This document shows, piece after piece, positions 14,445-24,722 of a DNA stretch of 33,074 nt. Location: IMG/VR virus record IMGVR_UViG_3300037189_001799, positions 1 to 33,074 of that record; one strand, written 5' to 3'. Position 1 is the first letter of the stretch; each line of letters opens with the position of its first letter. A model generated the notes under the pieces. The model was given only the letters and a program-made list of their open reading frames with translations. It had not been told where the DNA came from and ran no database searches. Origin of the DNA: a virus. The translations under genes and the position numbers were made by a program.

Positions 14445-17400
14445 TATTGTGCTCCAACGAGTTCCTGAGTAAATCGGCGTGTCTGTTTATTAAACTGAAT
14501 ACCGCCGGCTGTCTCTCGCTCACGTTTTGCTTGCGCCTGAGGAGCTTGCAGAAGGTTAGACAGTGGCTCACGCTTGAAGCCTTCGCTGACTCGCTCTTCT
14601 TGGAGTTTATTCCATTTTTCACGAACAGCGCTAGTATCATCACCCTCACGGCGAGCCTTGGTGTATTGATTCTTCAGTTTGGCAGCTTTGTCCTTGAAGG
14701 CTTTTTCTTCTTCAAACTTTATATCCGTCAAGAAGCGACGTTTAGTATCTGATGTAACTGGTACACCAAAGAACTTAGCCGTAGATTCCCATGCAGCAAT
14801 CTCATCTGCGGGAACAAGCACATCGCCATTGAGACGAGTCACACCTTCATTGTTCTCACGAACAGCTTTCATGGCATCTGAGATACCTTTGGGTGCTAGT
14901 TTTTCCAACCCGCGATGGTACTCTCCGCCACCTATTAATTTCAAGCCATCAGCAAAGCGTTGCGCTAACGAGCCTGATGCTCCAAACGCCATGGCAAACC
15001 CTGCTTCAGCAACGCCGGCCTTAGACAAGTCAAAATCAGTAAATGGTAAGACAGACAAAGCGTTACCCATACCAAGTTTGCCTGATAGGTCTATGCCTGC
15101 AGCAGCAGGCGCACCGCGCATGATCAACGTCGCGGCATCTTCACCCCACTGCGAGACCATGGCCTCATACAATTCTTTTTCAAGGTTATAAGGCTCTTCA
15201 TCGTCTCCAAACGTGCCAGCCAAGCCTTTGAGGATAAACGATATGGCAGCAAAACCGGGCATACCCACGAGTCCTGCCATTGCAGCAGTATGACCTAGGG
15301 TAAACGCTAATGCTTTACGAGCCGCAGTACGCTCTTCTTTTGTCCCACCTTTGACAGAGTTTGCCACCAGCTTAGTCAGTAGTGTTAACTGGATTAACTG
15401 GAACTTGCGGAACTGCAAAGCAACTTTACCGGCATTGGTATTAAAAGCACGGGGTGCATTGATGCGGGTATAGTCGCCATGGGTCTGAGCAATTACACTG
15501 TCGGCATACTCAGTAGCATCTTTAATGCTACCAGTCTTAGCCAACTCAAGTCGGTATGCAGCAATGGCCGTGGATACACGGTTAATTGCTTCCATCTTTT
15601 GACCAACAGAACGTAGCACACGATCAACTTTATTTACGGCTTGGGCAGCTTTGCTTTCGCCTGCAACTTGGAACTTGCCAAGTTCGGTCTCCATACCAAT
15701 GTCAATGCGACCACGATCCACCAAAGTGGAAATCATCTTGCGCACATCTGCAGGCACGTTTTCAAAATCAAGCGGTTCGTCGATCTTTTTGTTCTTGTTG
15801 AGGCCGCCAAGCTGGGTGTATGCTTTGAGCAACGCTGCCTGAGCCTTGAAATAATTGTGGCGACCTGCCATGAATGGAACTGACAGCATGACTGGCTGTG
15901 TCAAGTTCTGCAAGTAGTACATTGGGCTTGTAGCCAACATCCATACGGAGGTAACACGGCTAGCCTTGGCAGCAACATCACTCCACTCAGAATTGTCGTA
16001 ACTCAATGACTGGTTGTGGCGAGCCATGATCTCATTAAACAACTGAGACTTCTCAAGCTGATCGCCGCCTTTCTTAGTTTCACGACGCATCTCATTGATG
16101 GCTTCAGTCATCTGTGGAGAATACTTAGCTGTTGCCAAGAACTGTGCATCGGCTCGGCCTTGTGTGGCAAACGAACGCAACATATCAATCTCACCTGCAA
16201 CACCCTTGCGGCGCATCTCAGCTTTACGAGAACTGTTCTCGGCTAACGCAGCCAAATACAAATCGGCTACCACAGCACGGGCTTTTGACAAAGCCTCACG
16301 CTCTTTGGGGTCCGTCACATTGGACAACTCAGCATCCAAATCCCCACGCAACTTGTTAAAAGCCTGCATCAGACCGCCATACATGCGGTTGCTTGGGTCT
16401 TCTTTCTCACGAGCTACCACTTCAGCAAAAGACTTTGTGCCTTCAAGTTCGCGTTGCAACTCAAGCGCCGACGCAGTGGACTCAGCAAAGCTCACATGAT
16501 ACTGGTCAGGATCGCTCTCAAGCTTGGCTTGCTCAGCAGGCGTTGCATCCAAATACTTCTGTGACTTGGCAATCACTACATAGTTACCGAAACGCTTCAT
16601 TGGAGCGTAAGGGTTGAACTCAGATACCGCAAAGAGGCGAGCAAACTGGGCTAACTGCGCCTTTTTGTCCGCTTGGAACTTAGCTACCTTGGCTGTATCA
16701 CCCTTAGCCTGTGCATCTTTAATAAGTGCATCGTACTCAGAGTTCGTGGCATCCATCAAGGTCTGCTTCTTCAGCTTGAGCATGGCATCACCATGGGCAA
16801 ACACTGCCTCAATCCAGTCTTGTGACGGTTGACTCAACGCATCAAAACGCTTGCTCATCGCAGGATCAATCTTGACCTTATCGCTTGTGCCAGTGCGCCA
16901 AGTAGGTTCAAACCCCCACTTCTTTTCACGAGTCATGTCATAGACAAACTTGTTGGCACTCGTGTCGCTAGTACCGCGCTCTTTTACTGGAATCTTGTTA
17001 TACAAAGATGCCACGCGCTCAACGTCACGTTCAATCTGACCTTCAAGGTTTGTACGCTCGCGGTAGATGGTGTCCATCTTCTTAGCCGCTTTGATACCAG
17101 ACTTGACGGCTCGCTTGAATAAATCCTCAGTAAACACCACGGAGTTCAGCAACTTCGACGACACCGCCGAGACTGCCTTGGCCGCAGGAGACTTTAGGAT
17201 TTCTTCTTTGTTGGCTCGTAATTGCCGTCCATTAATTTCTTGAGGTTTGACCCCAGCTTGAACTTGTCCTGACTTAGCACCTTGAACGGCTCCGGCTGTT
17301 TGGGTGCTTGTTGCGGCTTGTTTAATTTTTGCATTTGTGCGCTCCATGAAAGCCGCAGTCAGCGGCAGGTTATCTTTTAAGAACAAGCGGGCTTGCTCCA

Positions 17401-20400
17401 TGCCATTGAAAGCGTACAGTTGCGCAAAGATTTCTTCACGCATACTGTCTGAATTGAGGCCCTTGTTATCCACGAAAGGATACACCATCATTTGCGACAG
17501 TGGAGAATCAGGCTCATTAATGAAATGGTTGTACACCTCACGGGTTACAGCCCCGACAGGACGCAGCTTGCCATTATTAAACGTCAAGTTCAACTCGGGA
17601 GAGCTAGAGTACGTACCGCCTTGACCATCTACAACACCGTCAGCACCGTGGCCAACTTCGTGCATCAATGTAATCGTGGCAAGATATTGATCGTTAAGCG
17701 CTGCTTGGCTAAAGATGATTGTGGGCTTGCCGTCAACCATGGCAAACAGGCCGTCCCACGGAACATTATCGTTTGTGACTAACCAGTTCTCAATGTTCTG
17801 GACGTTGGAAATCAAACCTGCTTTTTGCAGATGCTTGAGGCCATTGGTAATACCGGTGTACTTAACCAGCTTGGCAAGGTTAGTCGGCTGTGTCTTAAAC
17901 GTATTACCGTCGTTGTCTTTCCACTCTTGGCTGGTAGCTGATTTGCTGTAGCGGGCTGTGCCGTCATCAGCTTCAAAGTCTTCGGTGTACATCTCACTGG
18001 CCGTATCGTCGGCAACACGGTCAAAGTCCATGTTGTTTTCAATAACCGTGGAAAGTGATGGCTCAGATGCCAACGTAAAGTCACCGCCAGTACGGGAAGC
18101 TACTTCATCAAGATAACCCTTTTCGCTCTTAGTCAACTCACCATATGAGTTCAAACCGGGCATGTCTTCACGCAGTTGTTCCCACACGTCACGGCCAGTC
18201 AATTCACTTGTTGCGGCTTTCTGTTCAGTCGGCTCGGCCAACGCTGCGGCTTTGCTATTCTTCTTGGTTTTTGTAGGCTTTTTCTTACCTGACAAAAACG
18301 CTGCATACTTTTCCATGGCAGCGACTTGCTTGGCTTGTAGTTCCGTTATTTCCGCTTTTAGTTGGTCGGCGATAGCCGGAACTTCTAGGGCTAGCGCTTC
18401 TAGCTGTTCAATTTTATCGGCGATAGTGTTAACGGCATTTGCCAAAGCTTCATCTTTGACATTCAAAGTATCGCCTACACCTTTAACACCTTGAGCCCAT
18501 GTGCGAGTATCGTCATAGCCAAAACCACCCGTTGCACCTTCTTCAGATTCCACACCGACAGCAGTTAAAGCATCTTCTAAGCCGCCCGTCTTTCCGCCAG
18601 CAGTGGTGCTAACTCCACCTTTTGCAGTATCTGCAACACCTAGTAAGTTACGAGCTTGCGCTTCAGTCATCCCCATGGATACCGCGGCGTTGACCATATT
18701 GGTTGTATTACCAATCTTACGAACCGCCTCTGGGCCAATACCAAACTGTTGACCAATAGCAGCTTGCGCTTTAATAGCGTAGCCCTCAGGAGCGCCTTTC
18801 ATTGCAGCAAGATAAGCTTTGGCAATCTCAATGTCACGAGCTTTGTCTTTGGAGTTCTCAAACGTCTTGTCCAGAATCTGGTCAGTGGCTTGAGCAACAG
18901 CCTCGTCGGTAACATTAGTGTCTTCGCGTTGACCTAAGTTTTCCTCAGTCAAAGCTTGAGTTTCGGCAGTGTTGCCAGTCAATTCACCAATGGCTAACTG
19001 ATCTTCTAAAGAAGTCTGAGCTGGTTGTTCTGCGGGTAAACCCTGATCTTGCTCAGTTGTTGTTTCCGGTGCAACAAACGCTTGGCCTTGTTGTGGTTGA
19101 TCAAACGTAATTCGCTTTTTACGAGAAACTACAGGGGTAGCAGGTTGGCCGGAGACATTTCCGAGAAGTGAAGTTTCATTACCTGCGGGGCTAATTCCGG
19201 CAACACGGGAACCCACGTCTGCCACGGGTCCGCTAGTAAGAGCTGGTCCTGTAGGAGCCACGCTTCCCTGTACGTCAGGGCCCCCAGTTGCCACGCTCGG
19301 TGCAAGTCCTCCTGTAGCGGAAACATCAGTGCTGACATTTTGATCCTCTGGTTTTGGAGCCCGTTGGAATTTAGGCTGATTAGCTATACGCTGTTTCTCT
19401 TGGAAGTCAGCTTCAACTTGCGCAAAAGATTTAGTGGCTTCGGCGTATCGACCCTTTTTAAGCTGCTCAATCGTTTGATCGAACATGGCTCTATCAATTG
19501 CGCCACTGCCAAGCAAATCAACTGCTTTGGTAAACGCTTCAATGCGTTTGACGTTGGGTTTACCTCTACTACCTACAAGACTCAGGCCAACTTTAGACGC
19601 AGCAGCCTGTAAGTCATCAGCAACAACTTGTGAAGTTGTCTCGCCAGATGGTGCTTCAGCAGATGTAAGTGTTCCCAGTTCAGGTGTTTCGTAGCCAAGG
19701 GATGCAGCTTCACCCATGGTAAGTTCGCGCTCAAGGCCATTCTCATCAGTAACGTAACGACCGGATGGCTCGCTCAGGGCTGCTTTAATATCTGCTTCAC
19801 GCGCAGCACGTTGGGCTTTTGTAGCCGCGGGAGTAACACCCGTTTGGACGTTAATTAAGTCCTGCGTAGACAGACCCGCACCCTTGTTGATGCCGAGCAT
19901 TAGGCTCTGGTCAACTGACGGATTGGCCGTGCCAAGAATGTTGGACTCATAAGCGCGGTTGTTCAGATAGGCAACCCCTCCACCTCCGCCAGCGCCCATA
20001 ATGCCGCCAAGGGTAGCTGCACCTACAACACCGCGCATGGGGTCAATCGTGGGGTCATATTGCATTGCAGCAATATTGGCAGAAGCTTTTGTGCCGCCTT
20101 CTTCAATACCCTCTGTAAGAAACTCTTTTCCAGCGGTGCGACGAATACCTTCACGGGTAATGCCGCGAGCACCAGACATAATTCTTTCAAGGCCAGTAGC
20201 ACCGGACAACCCGCCCAAAATAGCAGGCACAACCGATGCCTGACGTGCAGCTTGGCGAGCCATGGATTCTCGTTGGTCCTCTGGAATGTTCGGGCTGTTC
20301 ATCACCTGATCGTAGGCATCAGAAGCAGCATCACCGCCAGCGGCGGCTCCACCCAACGTAGCACCAGTACCAAGGCCAGCAATGCCTTGTCCACGAGCAC

Positions 20401-20866
20401 CTAGACCAAGAGCTTTAGCACCAACAGTGCTGTACTTAACGGCTTTACCTATGGGGCCAAAACCACCAACAATCTTGCCTGCAGTCTGCACAGGAGATGA
20501 TAGAACGTATTTGCCAACACCTTTGACAGCTTCAAAGCCGCCTTCATCCATGGCTTGGCCTAGTTCTTCCTCGGCTTGTTTGACTTGAGGGCTGTAAGTT
20601 TCTTCGCCCTCTTTAATGATGTAGTCTAAACCTCGTGACAGAGGGTTGTCTACCGAAACAAAATCACTAATGCCTTTGACAATACCAAGGCCGGAGTTGA
20701 TCGTTGTAACAACGGTGTCGTTGAGAAACTCTAACGGGTTGCGCATGCCAGAGGCATCGCTTTCGCCTCGCATGGGAACTTTGTAGACCGAAGTAAAACC
20801 TTCAAGTGCCCGCGGTGCATCTTCTCGTGATCTACCGGAAGGAGTAAACCCTTCAATGATTGGCAT
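14444..20866 (-). CDS. giant polyvalent internal virion/ejection protein (PLxRFG type)
   Basis: At 2140 residues this is the largest gene and occupies the T7 gene 16 position. Residues about 110-310 are rich in Gly/Ala with hydrophobic stretches, suggesting membrane insertion. A low-complexity Pro/Gln/Thr region (about 490-650) and a helical, charged part follow. LMHEVGHG gives an HExxH metal site (H1069, E1070, H1073), so a metallopeptidase-like domain is likely. NPYAPMKRFGNYVV (PMKRFG at 1422-1427) is a variant of the PLxRFG motif of large polyvalent phage proteins. Another hydrophobic Gly/Ala segment lies at about 1845-1880. Such proteins are packaged and injected with the DNA. I see no lytic transglycosylase motif. 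Confidence 0.8.
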   Translation of the reverse strand: MPIIEGFTPSGRSREDAPRALEGFTSVYKVPMRGESDASGMRNPLEFLNDTVVTTINSGLGIVKGISDFVSVDNPLSRGLDYIIKEGEETYSPQVKQAEEELGQAMDEGGFEAVKGVGKYVLSSPVQTAGKIVGGFGPIGKAVKYSTVGAKALGLGARGQGIAGLGTGATLGGAAAGGDAASDAYDQVMNSPNIPEDQRESMARQAARQASVVPAILGGLSGATGLERIMSGARGITREGIRRTAGKEFLTEGIEEGGTKASANIAAMQYDPTIDPMRGVVGAATLGGIMGAGGGGGVAYLNNRAYESNILGTANPSVDQSLMLGINKGAGLSTQDLINVQTGVTPAATKAQRAAREADIKAALSEPSGRYVTDENGLERELTMGEAASLGYETPELGTLTSAEAPSGETTSQVVADDLQAAASKVGLSLVGSRGKPNVKRIEAFTKAVDLLGSGAIDRAMFDQTIEQLKKGRYAEATKSFAQVEADFQEKQRIANQPKFQRAPKPEDQNVSTDVSATGGLAPSVATGGPDVQGSVAPTGPALTSGPVADVGSRVAGISPAGNETSLLGNVSGQPATPVVSRKKRITFDQPQQGQAFVAPETTTEQDQGLPAEQPAQTSLEDQLAIGELTGNTAETQALTEENLGQREDTNVTDEAVAQATDQILDKTFENSKDKARDIEIAKAYLAAMKGAPEGYAIKAQAAIGQQFGIGPEAVRKIGNTTNMVNAAVSMGMTEAQARNLLGVADTAKGGVSTTAGGKTGGLEDALTAVGVESEEGATGGFGYDDTRTWAQGVKGVGDTLNVKDEALANAVNTIADKIEQLEALALEVPAIADQLKAEITELQAKQVAAMEKYAAFLSGKKKPTKTKKNSKAAALAEPTEQKAATSELTGRDVWEQLREDMPGLNSYGELTKSEKGYLDEVASRTGGDFTLASEPSLSTVIENNMDFDRVADDTASEMYTEDFEADDGTARYSKSATSQEWKDNDGNTFKTQPTNLAKLVKYTGITNGLKHLQKAGLISNVQNIENWLVTNDNVPWDGLFAMVDGKPTIIFSQAALNDQYLATITLMHEVGHGADGVVDGQGGTYSSSPELNLTFNNGKLRPVGAVTREVYNHFINEPDSPLSQMMVYPFVDNKGLNSDSMREEIFAQLYAFNGMEQARLFLKDNLPLTAAFMERTNAKIKQAATSTQTAGAVQGAKSGQVQAGVKPQEINGRQLRANKEEILKSPAAKAVSAVSSKLLNSVVFTEDLFKRAVKSGIKAAKKMDTIYRERTNLEGQIERDVERVASLYNKIPVKERGTSDTSANKFVYDMTREKKWGFEPTWRTGTSDKVKIDPAMSKRFDALSQPSQDWIEAVFAHGDAMLKLKKQTLMDATNSEYDALIKDAQAKGDTAKVAKFQADKKAQLAQFARLFAVSEFNPYAPMKRFGNYVVIAKSQKYLDATPAEQAKLESDPDQYHVSFAESTASALELQRELEGTKSFAEVVAREKEDPSNRMYGGLMQAFNKLRGDLDAELSNVTDPKEREALSKARAVVADLYLAALAENSSRKAEMRRKGVAGEIDMLRSFATQGRADAQFLATAKYSPQMTEAINEMRRETKKGGDQLEKSQLFNEIMARHNQSLSYDNSEWSDVAAKASRVTSVWMLATSPMYYLQNLTQPVMLSVPFMAGRHNYFKAQAALLKAYTQLGGLNKNKKIDEPLDFENVPADVRKMISTLVDRGRIDIGMETELGKFQVAGESKAAQAVNKVDRVLRSVGQKMEAINRVSTAIAAYRLELAKTGSIKDATEYADSVIAQTHGDYTRINAPRAFNTNAGKVALQFRKFQLIQLTLLTKLVANSVKGGTKEERTAARKALAFTLGHTAAMAGLVGMPGFAAISFILKGLAGTFGDDEEPYNLEKELYEAMVSQWGEDAATLIMRGAPAAAGIDLSGKLGMGNALSVLPFTDFDLSKAGVAEAGFAMAFGASGSLAQRFADGLKLIGGGEYHRGLEKLAPKGISDAMKAVRENNEGVTRLNGDVLVPADEIAAWESTAKFFGVPVTSDTKRRFLTDIKFEEEKAFKDKAAKLKNQYTKARREGDDTSAVREKWNKLQEERVSEGFKREPLSNLLQAPQAQAKRERETAGGIQFNKQTRRFTQELVGAQ

Positions 20867-20877
20867 AGTGCCCCCCG

Positions 20878-22128
20878 TTATTTGGCTTTAGCTTTTTTAG
20901 CTTCGTCAAGTGTACTGTAATAGTTGCCGTCTTTGCCTTTATACGCAATGACTGGTTTACCATCTACTGAACCAACTTCCATGGGAATCTTAGCTGTGCG
21001 GGATTCTTTAACCATGCGGTTGTAGTCCGAGCTTGTAACGCCCAATGGCACTTCTAAACCACCGCCAACAATGTTATACAGCGGACGACCTTCTGCACTG
21101 TAAGCAACTGTATTGCCTTCTTGGTCTGTCATGACTTTAGCTGGAACGGGTCGTGTAGATTTAGGTTGTAACTTGGGGAATGATCCTTCAAAGCCTTCTG
21201 GAACTTTAAGTGTGGCTTCTACACCGCCTCGAGTTCCAAAGATGGTTCTTCCGTTGTCGCCTAAACCTAATGGCTCAAAACGCTCAGGAGCCCGAGAATA
21301 CATACCGCCAGCTTTTCTTGCAGTAAATTCATCACGGTTAAGTGCCAAGTTGCCTGCATAATAATCTGCCTGCCGCGCTTTAAACTGAGCGTCGGTTTCA
21401 TTGGCTTGTCGTTTTATACCAAGACCTTCGCGTTCCAAACCAACCTGCTCTTGCTTCATGGCAAGCTCGGCGTATTTAGGATCAACACTAGCTAGTTCGT
21501 CAAAATACATGGACTTTGCTACGCGCATCATGTCCTGCCTAGTCACAGGAATTTGCGAAGCTTGTTGACCTTGAGGGCCATAGATATTCAATACAGTACC
21601 TTGAGCCGTACTCATGGGAGCTGCCACAAATCCTTTCGTGCCGGGGCCGCCATACTCATCTGAGTTGAACTTAGCAAGGTTCTCTTGCACCCATTTGTTT
21701 GGATCAGCGTTAATGGCTTTAACTGTATCAGCGTAGCTAGTTTGGATAGACTTAAGTCTGTCAGCAGACTCTTCTGCGCGAGAAGCTTGGTTTAACTGCA
21801 AACCCAACATCTGTGATTGACGGTCCGGCGAAGCAGAATAGATTTCAGCTTGCCGCGCCAACATCTGGGCACGAGACAGCTTCTGTGCAGGCTTGGTAAT
21901 AAACTCCCCAGACACATCGCGTTCTTCTGGCGTCTCGGCCTGAATACCCTTGATCTGTTCGCCAACACGCTTTTCTTCAGCAATCCGTTCACGCTCACGT
22001 TGCTGTAATTCTTTGCGAAATTGTGCTTCTTCTTTGCGGTTCTTGGCCTCGTCCATGCGTTCGAGGTCTTGTACTCCAGCAGAGATACCTTGGCCAACGC
22101 CACCCAAAATGCCCATGATATTGGCCAT
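20878..22128 (-). CDS. internal virion protein, T7 gp15-like position
   Basis: The 416-residue protein starts with a short Gly-rich stretch (MANIMGILGGVGQGISAG), then a long charged coiled coil (about 18-75; RKEEAQFRKELQQRERERIAEE). A mixed alpha/beta middle follows, then a C-terminal part with GKPVIAYKGKDGNYYSTLDEAKKA. It sits between two other internal-virion-like genes directly upstream of the giant ejection protein, the place of T7 gene 15. I cannot show sequence homology; assignment rests on order and composition. Confidence 0.6.
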   Translation of the reverse strand: MANIMGILGGVGQGISAGVQDLERMDEAKNRKEEAQFRKELQQRERERIAEEKRVGEQIKGIQAETPEERDVSGEFITKPAQKLSRAQMLARQAEIYSASPDRQSQMLGLQLNQASRAEESADRLKSIQTSYADTVKAINADPNKWVQENLAKFNSDEYGGPGTKGFVAAPMSTAQGTVLNIYGPQGQQASQIPVTRQDMMRVAKSMYFDELASVDPKYAELAMKQEQVGLEREGLGIKRQANETDAQFKARQADYYAGNLALNRDEFTARKAGGMYSRAPERFEPLGLGDNGRTIFGTRGGVEATLKVPEGFEGSFPKLQPKSTRPVPAKVMTDQEGNTVAYSAEGRPLYNIVGGGLEVPLGVTSSDYNRMVKESRTAKIPMEVGSVDGKPVIAYKGKDGNYYSTLDEAKKAKAK

Positions 22129-22138
22129 GGTTTACCCC

Positions 22139-22402
22139 TTAAACTTCGATTTGTACGTCGTCGCTTGTGGCTACAGGAGCTTCTACGACGTCTTCAACAA
22201 TCTTTTTCTCACGTTTCTTTGGCGTAGCAGCAGCGATTGCTGCATCAGCAGCATTGTGCAACATCAAGCCCAGTTCATTCAAGAAAGGCTCACCGTCGCC
22301 ACTGATGTCAGTGATGTACTGCTTCTTACCATCGTGCCAAACGACCAAACGGCCACCAGCAGATTCAGCGTTCAAGTGTTTTTCAAGTTCATTCAGTGTC
22401 AT
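22139..22402 (-). CDS. hypothetical protein, 87 aa
   Basis: A small acidic protein between two virion genes. It has GGRLVVWHDGKKQYI, likely a beta hairpin, followed by LNELGLMLHNAADAAIAAATPKKREKK and an acidic tail. No family is recognised. Ten bases separate it from the following gene and one base from the preceding gene's stop, so it belongs to the virion operon and may be a minor virion component or chaperone. Confidence 0.6.
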   Translation of the reverse strand: MTLNELEKHLNAESAGGRLVVWHDGKKQYITDISGDGEPFLNELGLMLHNAADAAIAAATPKKREKKIVEDVVEAPVATSDDVQIEV

Positions 22403-22403
22403 G

Positions 22404-23849
22404 TTAAGGCTTTCCTATACCAAGTTTGTTTTCGTACGCCAAACCATCTTGACGAATCTTCTCTAGTTTAGCAAGTCCAATGCGGTCAACCGCATCAGGT
22501 TGGATGATGAATTCGTCGTCCGATACACGAACTTTGACCATTGAACGTTTTTTCTTAGTGGCAGAATGGTCTTCAACTTCGTTCATCTTCTCCAACGCTT
22601 TACGTCCCAGCTTCCTCACCACACCAATGGGCATAACAAAAGCACCCTCTGGAATTTCAGTGGCAATCAAATCGTCTTTGGGACCGCCGGGGCCATCTAT
22701 CTCGCCACCGCGCATGTAGGGTTGCTGGTTAACAACGCCGCCGTTTTTAAACAAACCCAAGGCTGAGCCTACAAGCATTGCGCCGCCAATCCATGGCATA
22801 GCAGCACCTAAAGCAGCACCCGCACCCATAGAACCAGCAACGCCCTCAAGAACTGCACCGCCAGCGCCTTCCGCCATAGCAGCAGCGCCTGTAGTACCGC
22901 CAAGGCCACCCGTAGCAATGTCAGCCGCGGCCATCTCGGCAGTAGGAGGTAGAATAGAATTTACCTGCGCAGCAGCTTGTGAGTAAGCATCAATGGCAGG
23001 TTGGGCTTCTTTGCCCAAACGCATACCTTGACCATACGCAGTCATATTAGTGTTGCCAGTCATACTGCCAACTTTTTCTACGCCTGTACCTAGCATCTCT
23101 CGACCGCGCATCAAACCTTGACCAGTCGCGGCAGCATTAGCGTTTGACATATCCGGGCTGCCTGTTGGGGGAGGCGGAGGGGTAATTTGCTCCATTGCGC
23201 CAGTAATGCCGCCGCGAGCTAGACGTTGAACGTAACCGCCGCCTTTAAGTTTTAAGACAGGGCCGCCATCAGCACCAAAGAATGTGGGGTTATTACGGGT
23301 AAACCCGTATAGATCAATACCACCGCGCACAGCGCCAGCCACGTTTTGGCCCATTTGCTGTTGACCTTGGTTGTACATGTTTGCTAGGTTTGATCCTGTA
23401 GCAGCTGTACTTGAGAGAGCAGATGACGCATTAGATGGCACACCTGCTAGCAAACCAGTAGTGTCTTGCATACGGGCAAAGCCCATTTGATCAACACGCT
23501 CACGAGCACCGGTCATACCGGCAGCGCCACCGCCGTAGGCAGTTGTAGCCAGTTTTCGCATTTCTTTGGCGTACCGAGGGTCCTCAGGGTTAATACCCAT
23601 AGAAGCCAGATCGCTCTTGTATGCACCCATGGCTGAACCAAATGAAGATTCTGCATCGGCTTTTGCTTGTGATGCTGCTCGTTCTTTGTTTGCAAGAGAC
23701 CCATAGTCAGCTGATTCACTGACCATGCGTTCGTACATGGGGTAAGTTAATTTCTCAGATAACCCCATTAAACGCTCAGACTGTGCAGCCTGTGCGCCGT
23801 AAAGCTTCTCTAAGTTTGCGTAGTATTGATTGCCGCCACCGCCGCCCAT
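22404..23849 (-). CDS. internal virion protein, T7 gp14-like position
   Basis: The 481-residue protein begins MGGGGGNQYYANLEKLYGAQAAQ, a helical N-terminus typical of internal virion proteins, and carries a Gly/Ala-rich hydrophobic segment (about 303-368) that could enter a membrane. Two related C-terminal units, EIPEGAFVMPIGVVRKLG..ALEKMNE (399-424) and SDDEFIIQPDAVDRIGLAKLEKI (443-465), look like tandem copies of the pattern EF(V/I)(M/I)P.(A/G)V..(L/I)G...L. Context (GNAT-like gene before, coiled-coil virion gene after) matches T7 gene 14. Confidence 0.65.
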   Translation of the reverse strand: MGGGGGNQYYANLEKLYGAQAAQSERLMGLSEKLTYPMYERMVSESADYGSLANKERAASQAKADAESSFGSAMGAYKSDLASMGINPEDPRYAKEMRKLATTAYGGGAAGMTGARERVDQMGFARMQDTTGLLAGVPSNASSALSSTAATGSNLANMYNQGQQQMGQNVAGAVRGGIDLYGFTRNNPTFFGADGGPVLKLKGGGYVQRLARGGITGAMEQITPPPPPTGSPDMSNANAAATGQGLMRGREMLGTGVEKVGSMTGNTNMTAYGQGMRLGKEAQPAIDAYSQAAAQVNSILPPTAEMAAADIATGGLGGTTGAAAMAEGAGGAVLEGVAGSMGAGAALGAAMPWIGGAMLVGSALGLFKNGGVVNQQPYMRGGEIDGPGGPKDDLIATEIPEGAFVMPIGVVRKLGRKALEKMNEVEDHSATKKKRSMVKVRVSDDEFIIQPDAVDRIGLAKLEKIRQDGLAYENKLGIGKP

Positions 23850-24274
23850 TAGACACCTCTTTCTAAGATAGTGTAGATTCTTCCGGCATCAGGCGCAACT
23901 CGCCTGCAGTACCGTTCCATTGAGGGGCGTACAGCGCCCCGTATTGCCGAAGCACCTACCAGCAAGGCTAGCTCAGTAAGGGCATCCCAGCAGAACTTCA
24001 TCAACCGGTCAAACCCTGTTCCACCCATCGCCAAGACGTACAACACGCACTTCTTAGGGTAATTGAGGATTTCAAACACAATGGCTAGGTTGATCTTGTC
24101 ATCCTCTTTGTATGTAGCTACAAAGACTCTTTGGCTGTGAACCATGGTCAAAATGTCATCTACATCAAACTCACCATTAGAGTGTTCCATACCCGGAGCA
24201 AGCATCGTACGCAGGTCAGCCCAGTGACTTTCCACTGTTTCAGGAAGCAGAACAGAAAGTGTGTGGCCGCTCAT
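23849..24274 (-). CDS. GNAT-like protein, T7 gp13 position
   Basis: The 141-residue protein has features of an acetyltransferase-like fold: a central strand pair INLAIVFEI and KKCVLYVLAMGG (about 61-84), a helix FDRLMKFCWDALTELALLVGA, a strand with IRGAVRPSMERYCRRVAP, and a terminal strand RIYTILERGV. A strong P-loop for acetyl-CoA is not evident, so it may be structural only. T7 gp13, an internal-core assembly protein, occupies the same place in gene order and is reported to have a GNAT-like fold. The stop overlaps the next start (TAATG). Confidence 0.7.
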   Translation of the reverse strand: MSGHTLSVLLPETVESHWADLRTMLAPGMEHSNGEFDVDDILTMVHSQRVFVATYKEDDKINLAIVFEILNYPKKCVLYVLAMGGTGFDRLMKFCWDALTELALLVGASAIRGAVRPSMERYCRRVAPDAGRIYTILERGV

Positions 24275-24286
24275 ACCAAGATGTTA

Positions 24287-24448
24287 TCAGCTTTCTGGCT
24301 CTGTGTGTGAAGATTTTTGTTTCTCTTCTAAAGCCAACCATTGCTGGTTAAACGTAGTCAACATGCCGCTAGCCAATTCAAGGGTAATTCTGTTACCCAT
24401 GTTGTTTTGCATCATGTTTGCCAAGATTTCAATTAGTTCATTACGCAT
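24287..24448 (-). CDS. small hypothetical protein, 53 aa
   Basis: A short ORF beginning MRNELIEILANMMQNNMG, which overlaps the end of the upstream gene by eight bases and ends 13 bases before the GNAT-like gene. The product is helical and ends in a charged tail (EEKQKSSHTEPES). Overlap with a real gene and correct spacing support it, though it has no recognised family. It fills what would otherwise be a 166-base hole in the virion operon. Confidence 0.6.
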   Translation of the reverse strand: MRNELIEILANMMQNNMGNRITLELASGMLTTFNQQWLALEEKQKSSHTEPES

Positions 24449-24719
24449 TTTCAGCCCTTTGTAAATCTATGTAGTGCCACAAGTCTTCGTTTCTGTATGT
24501 GCCGCTTGGCTTATCAGGAGCCCAAGCAGGGGGAGCACCAACTAATTCTTGATAGTCAGTCCCCAGAATTCTGTACTGCTTTGTGGGAATCTCTAAATCA
24601 AATTTATTTTCTGAGTTTAAGAATCCAACCACTACTCGCACAGCAATTCCAACAGATTCTTCAATCAAATAAATGTCTTCCTTGATAGTAGACGCAGGTA
24701 TATTTATTTCTCTTGGCAT
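24441..24719 (-). CDS. hypothetical protein following tail fibre, 92 aa
   Basis: This 92-residue protein begins MPREINIPASTIKEDIYLI and has strands GIAVRVVVGFL and a segment GAPPAWAPDKPSGTYRNEDLWHYIDL. It starts three bases after the tail-fibre stop, so it is co-translated with it and may be a fibre chaperone or a fibre-associated factor. I do not recognise the family. Confidence 0.6.
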   Translation of the reverse strand: MPREINIPASTIKEDIYLIEESVGIAVRVVVGFLNSENKFDLEIPTKQYRILGTDYQELVGAPPAWAPDKPSGTYRNEDLWHYIDLQRAENA

Positions 24720-24722
24720 AAT

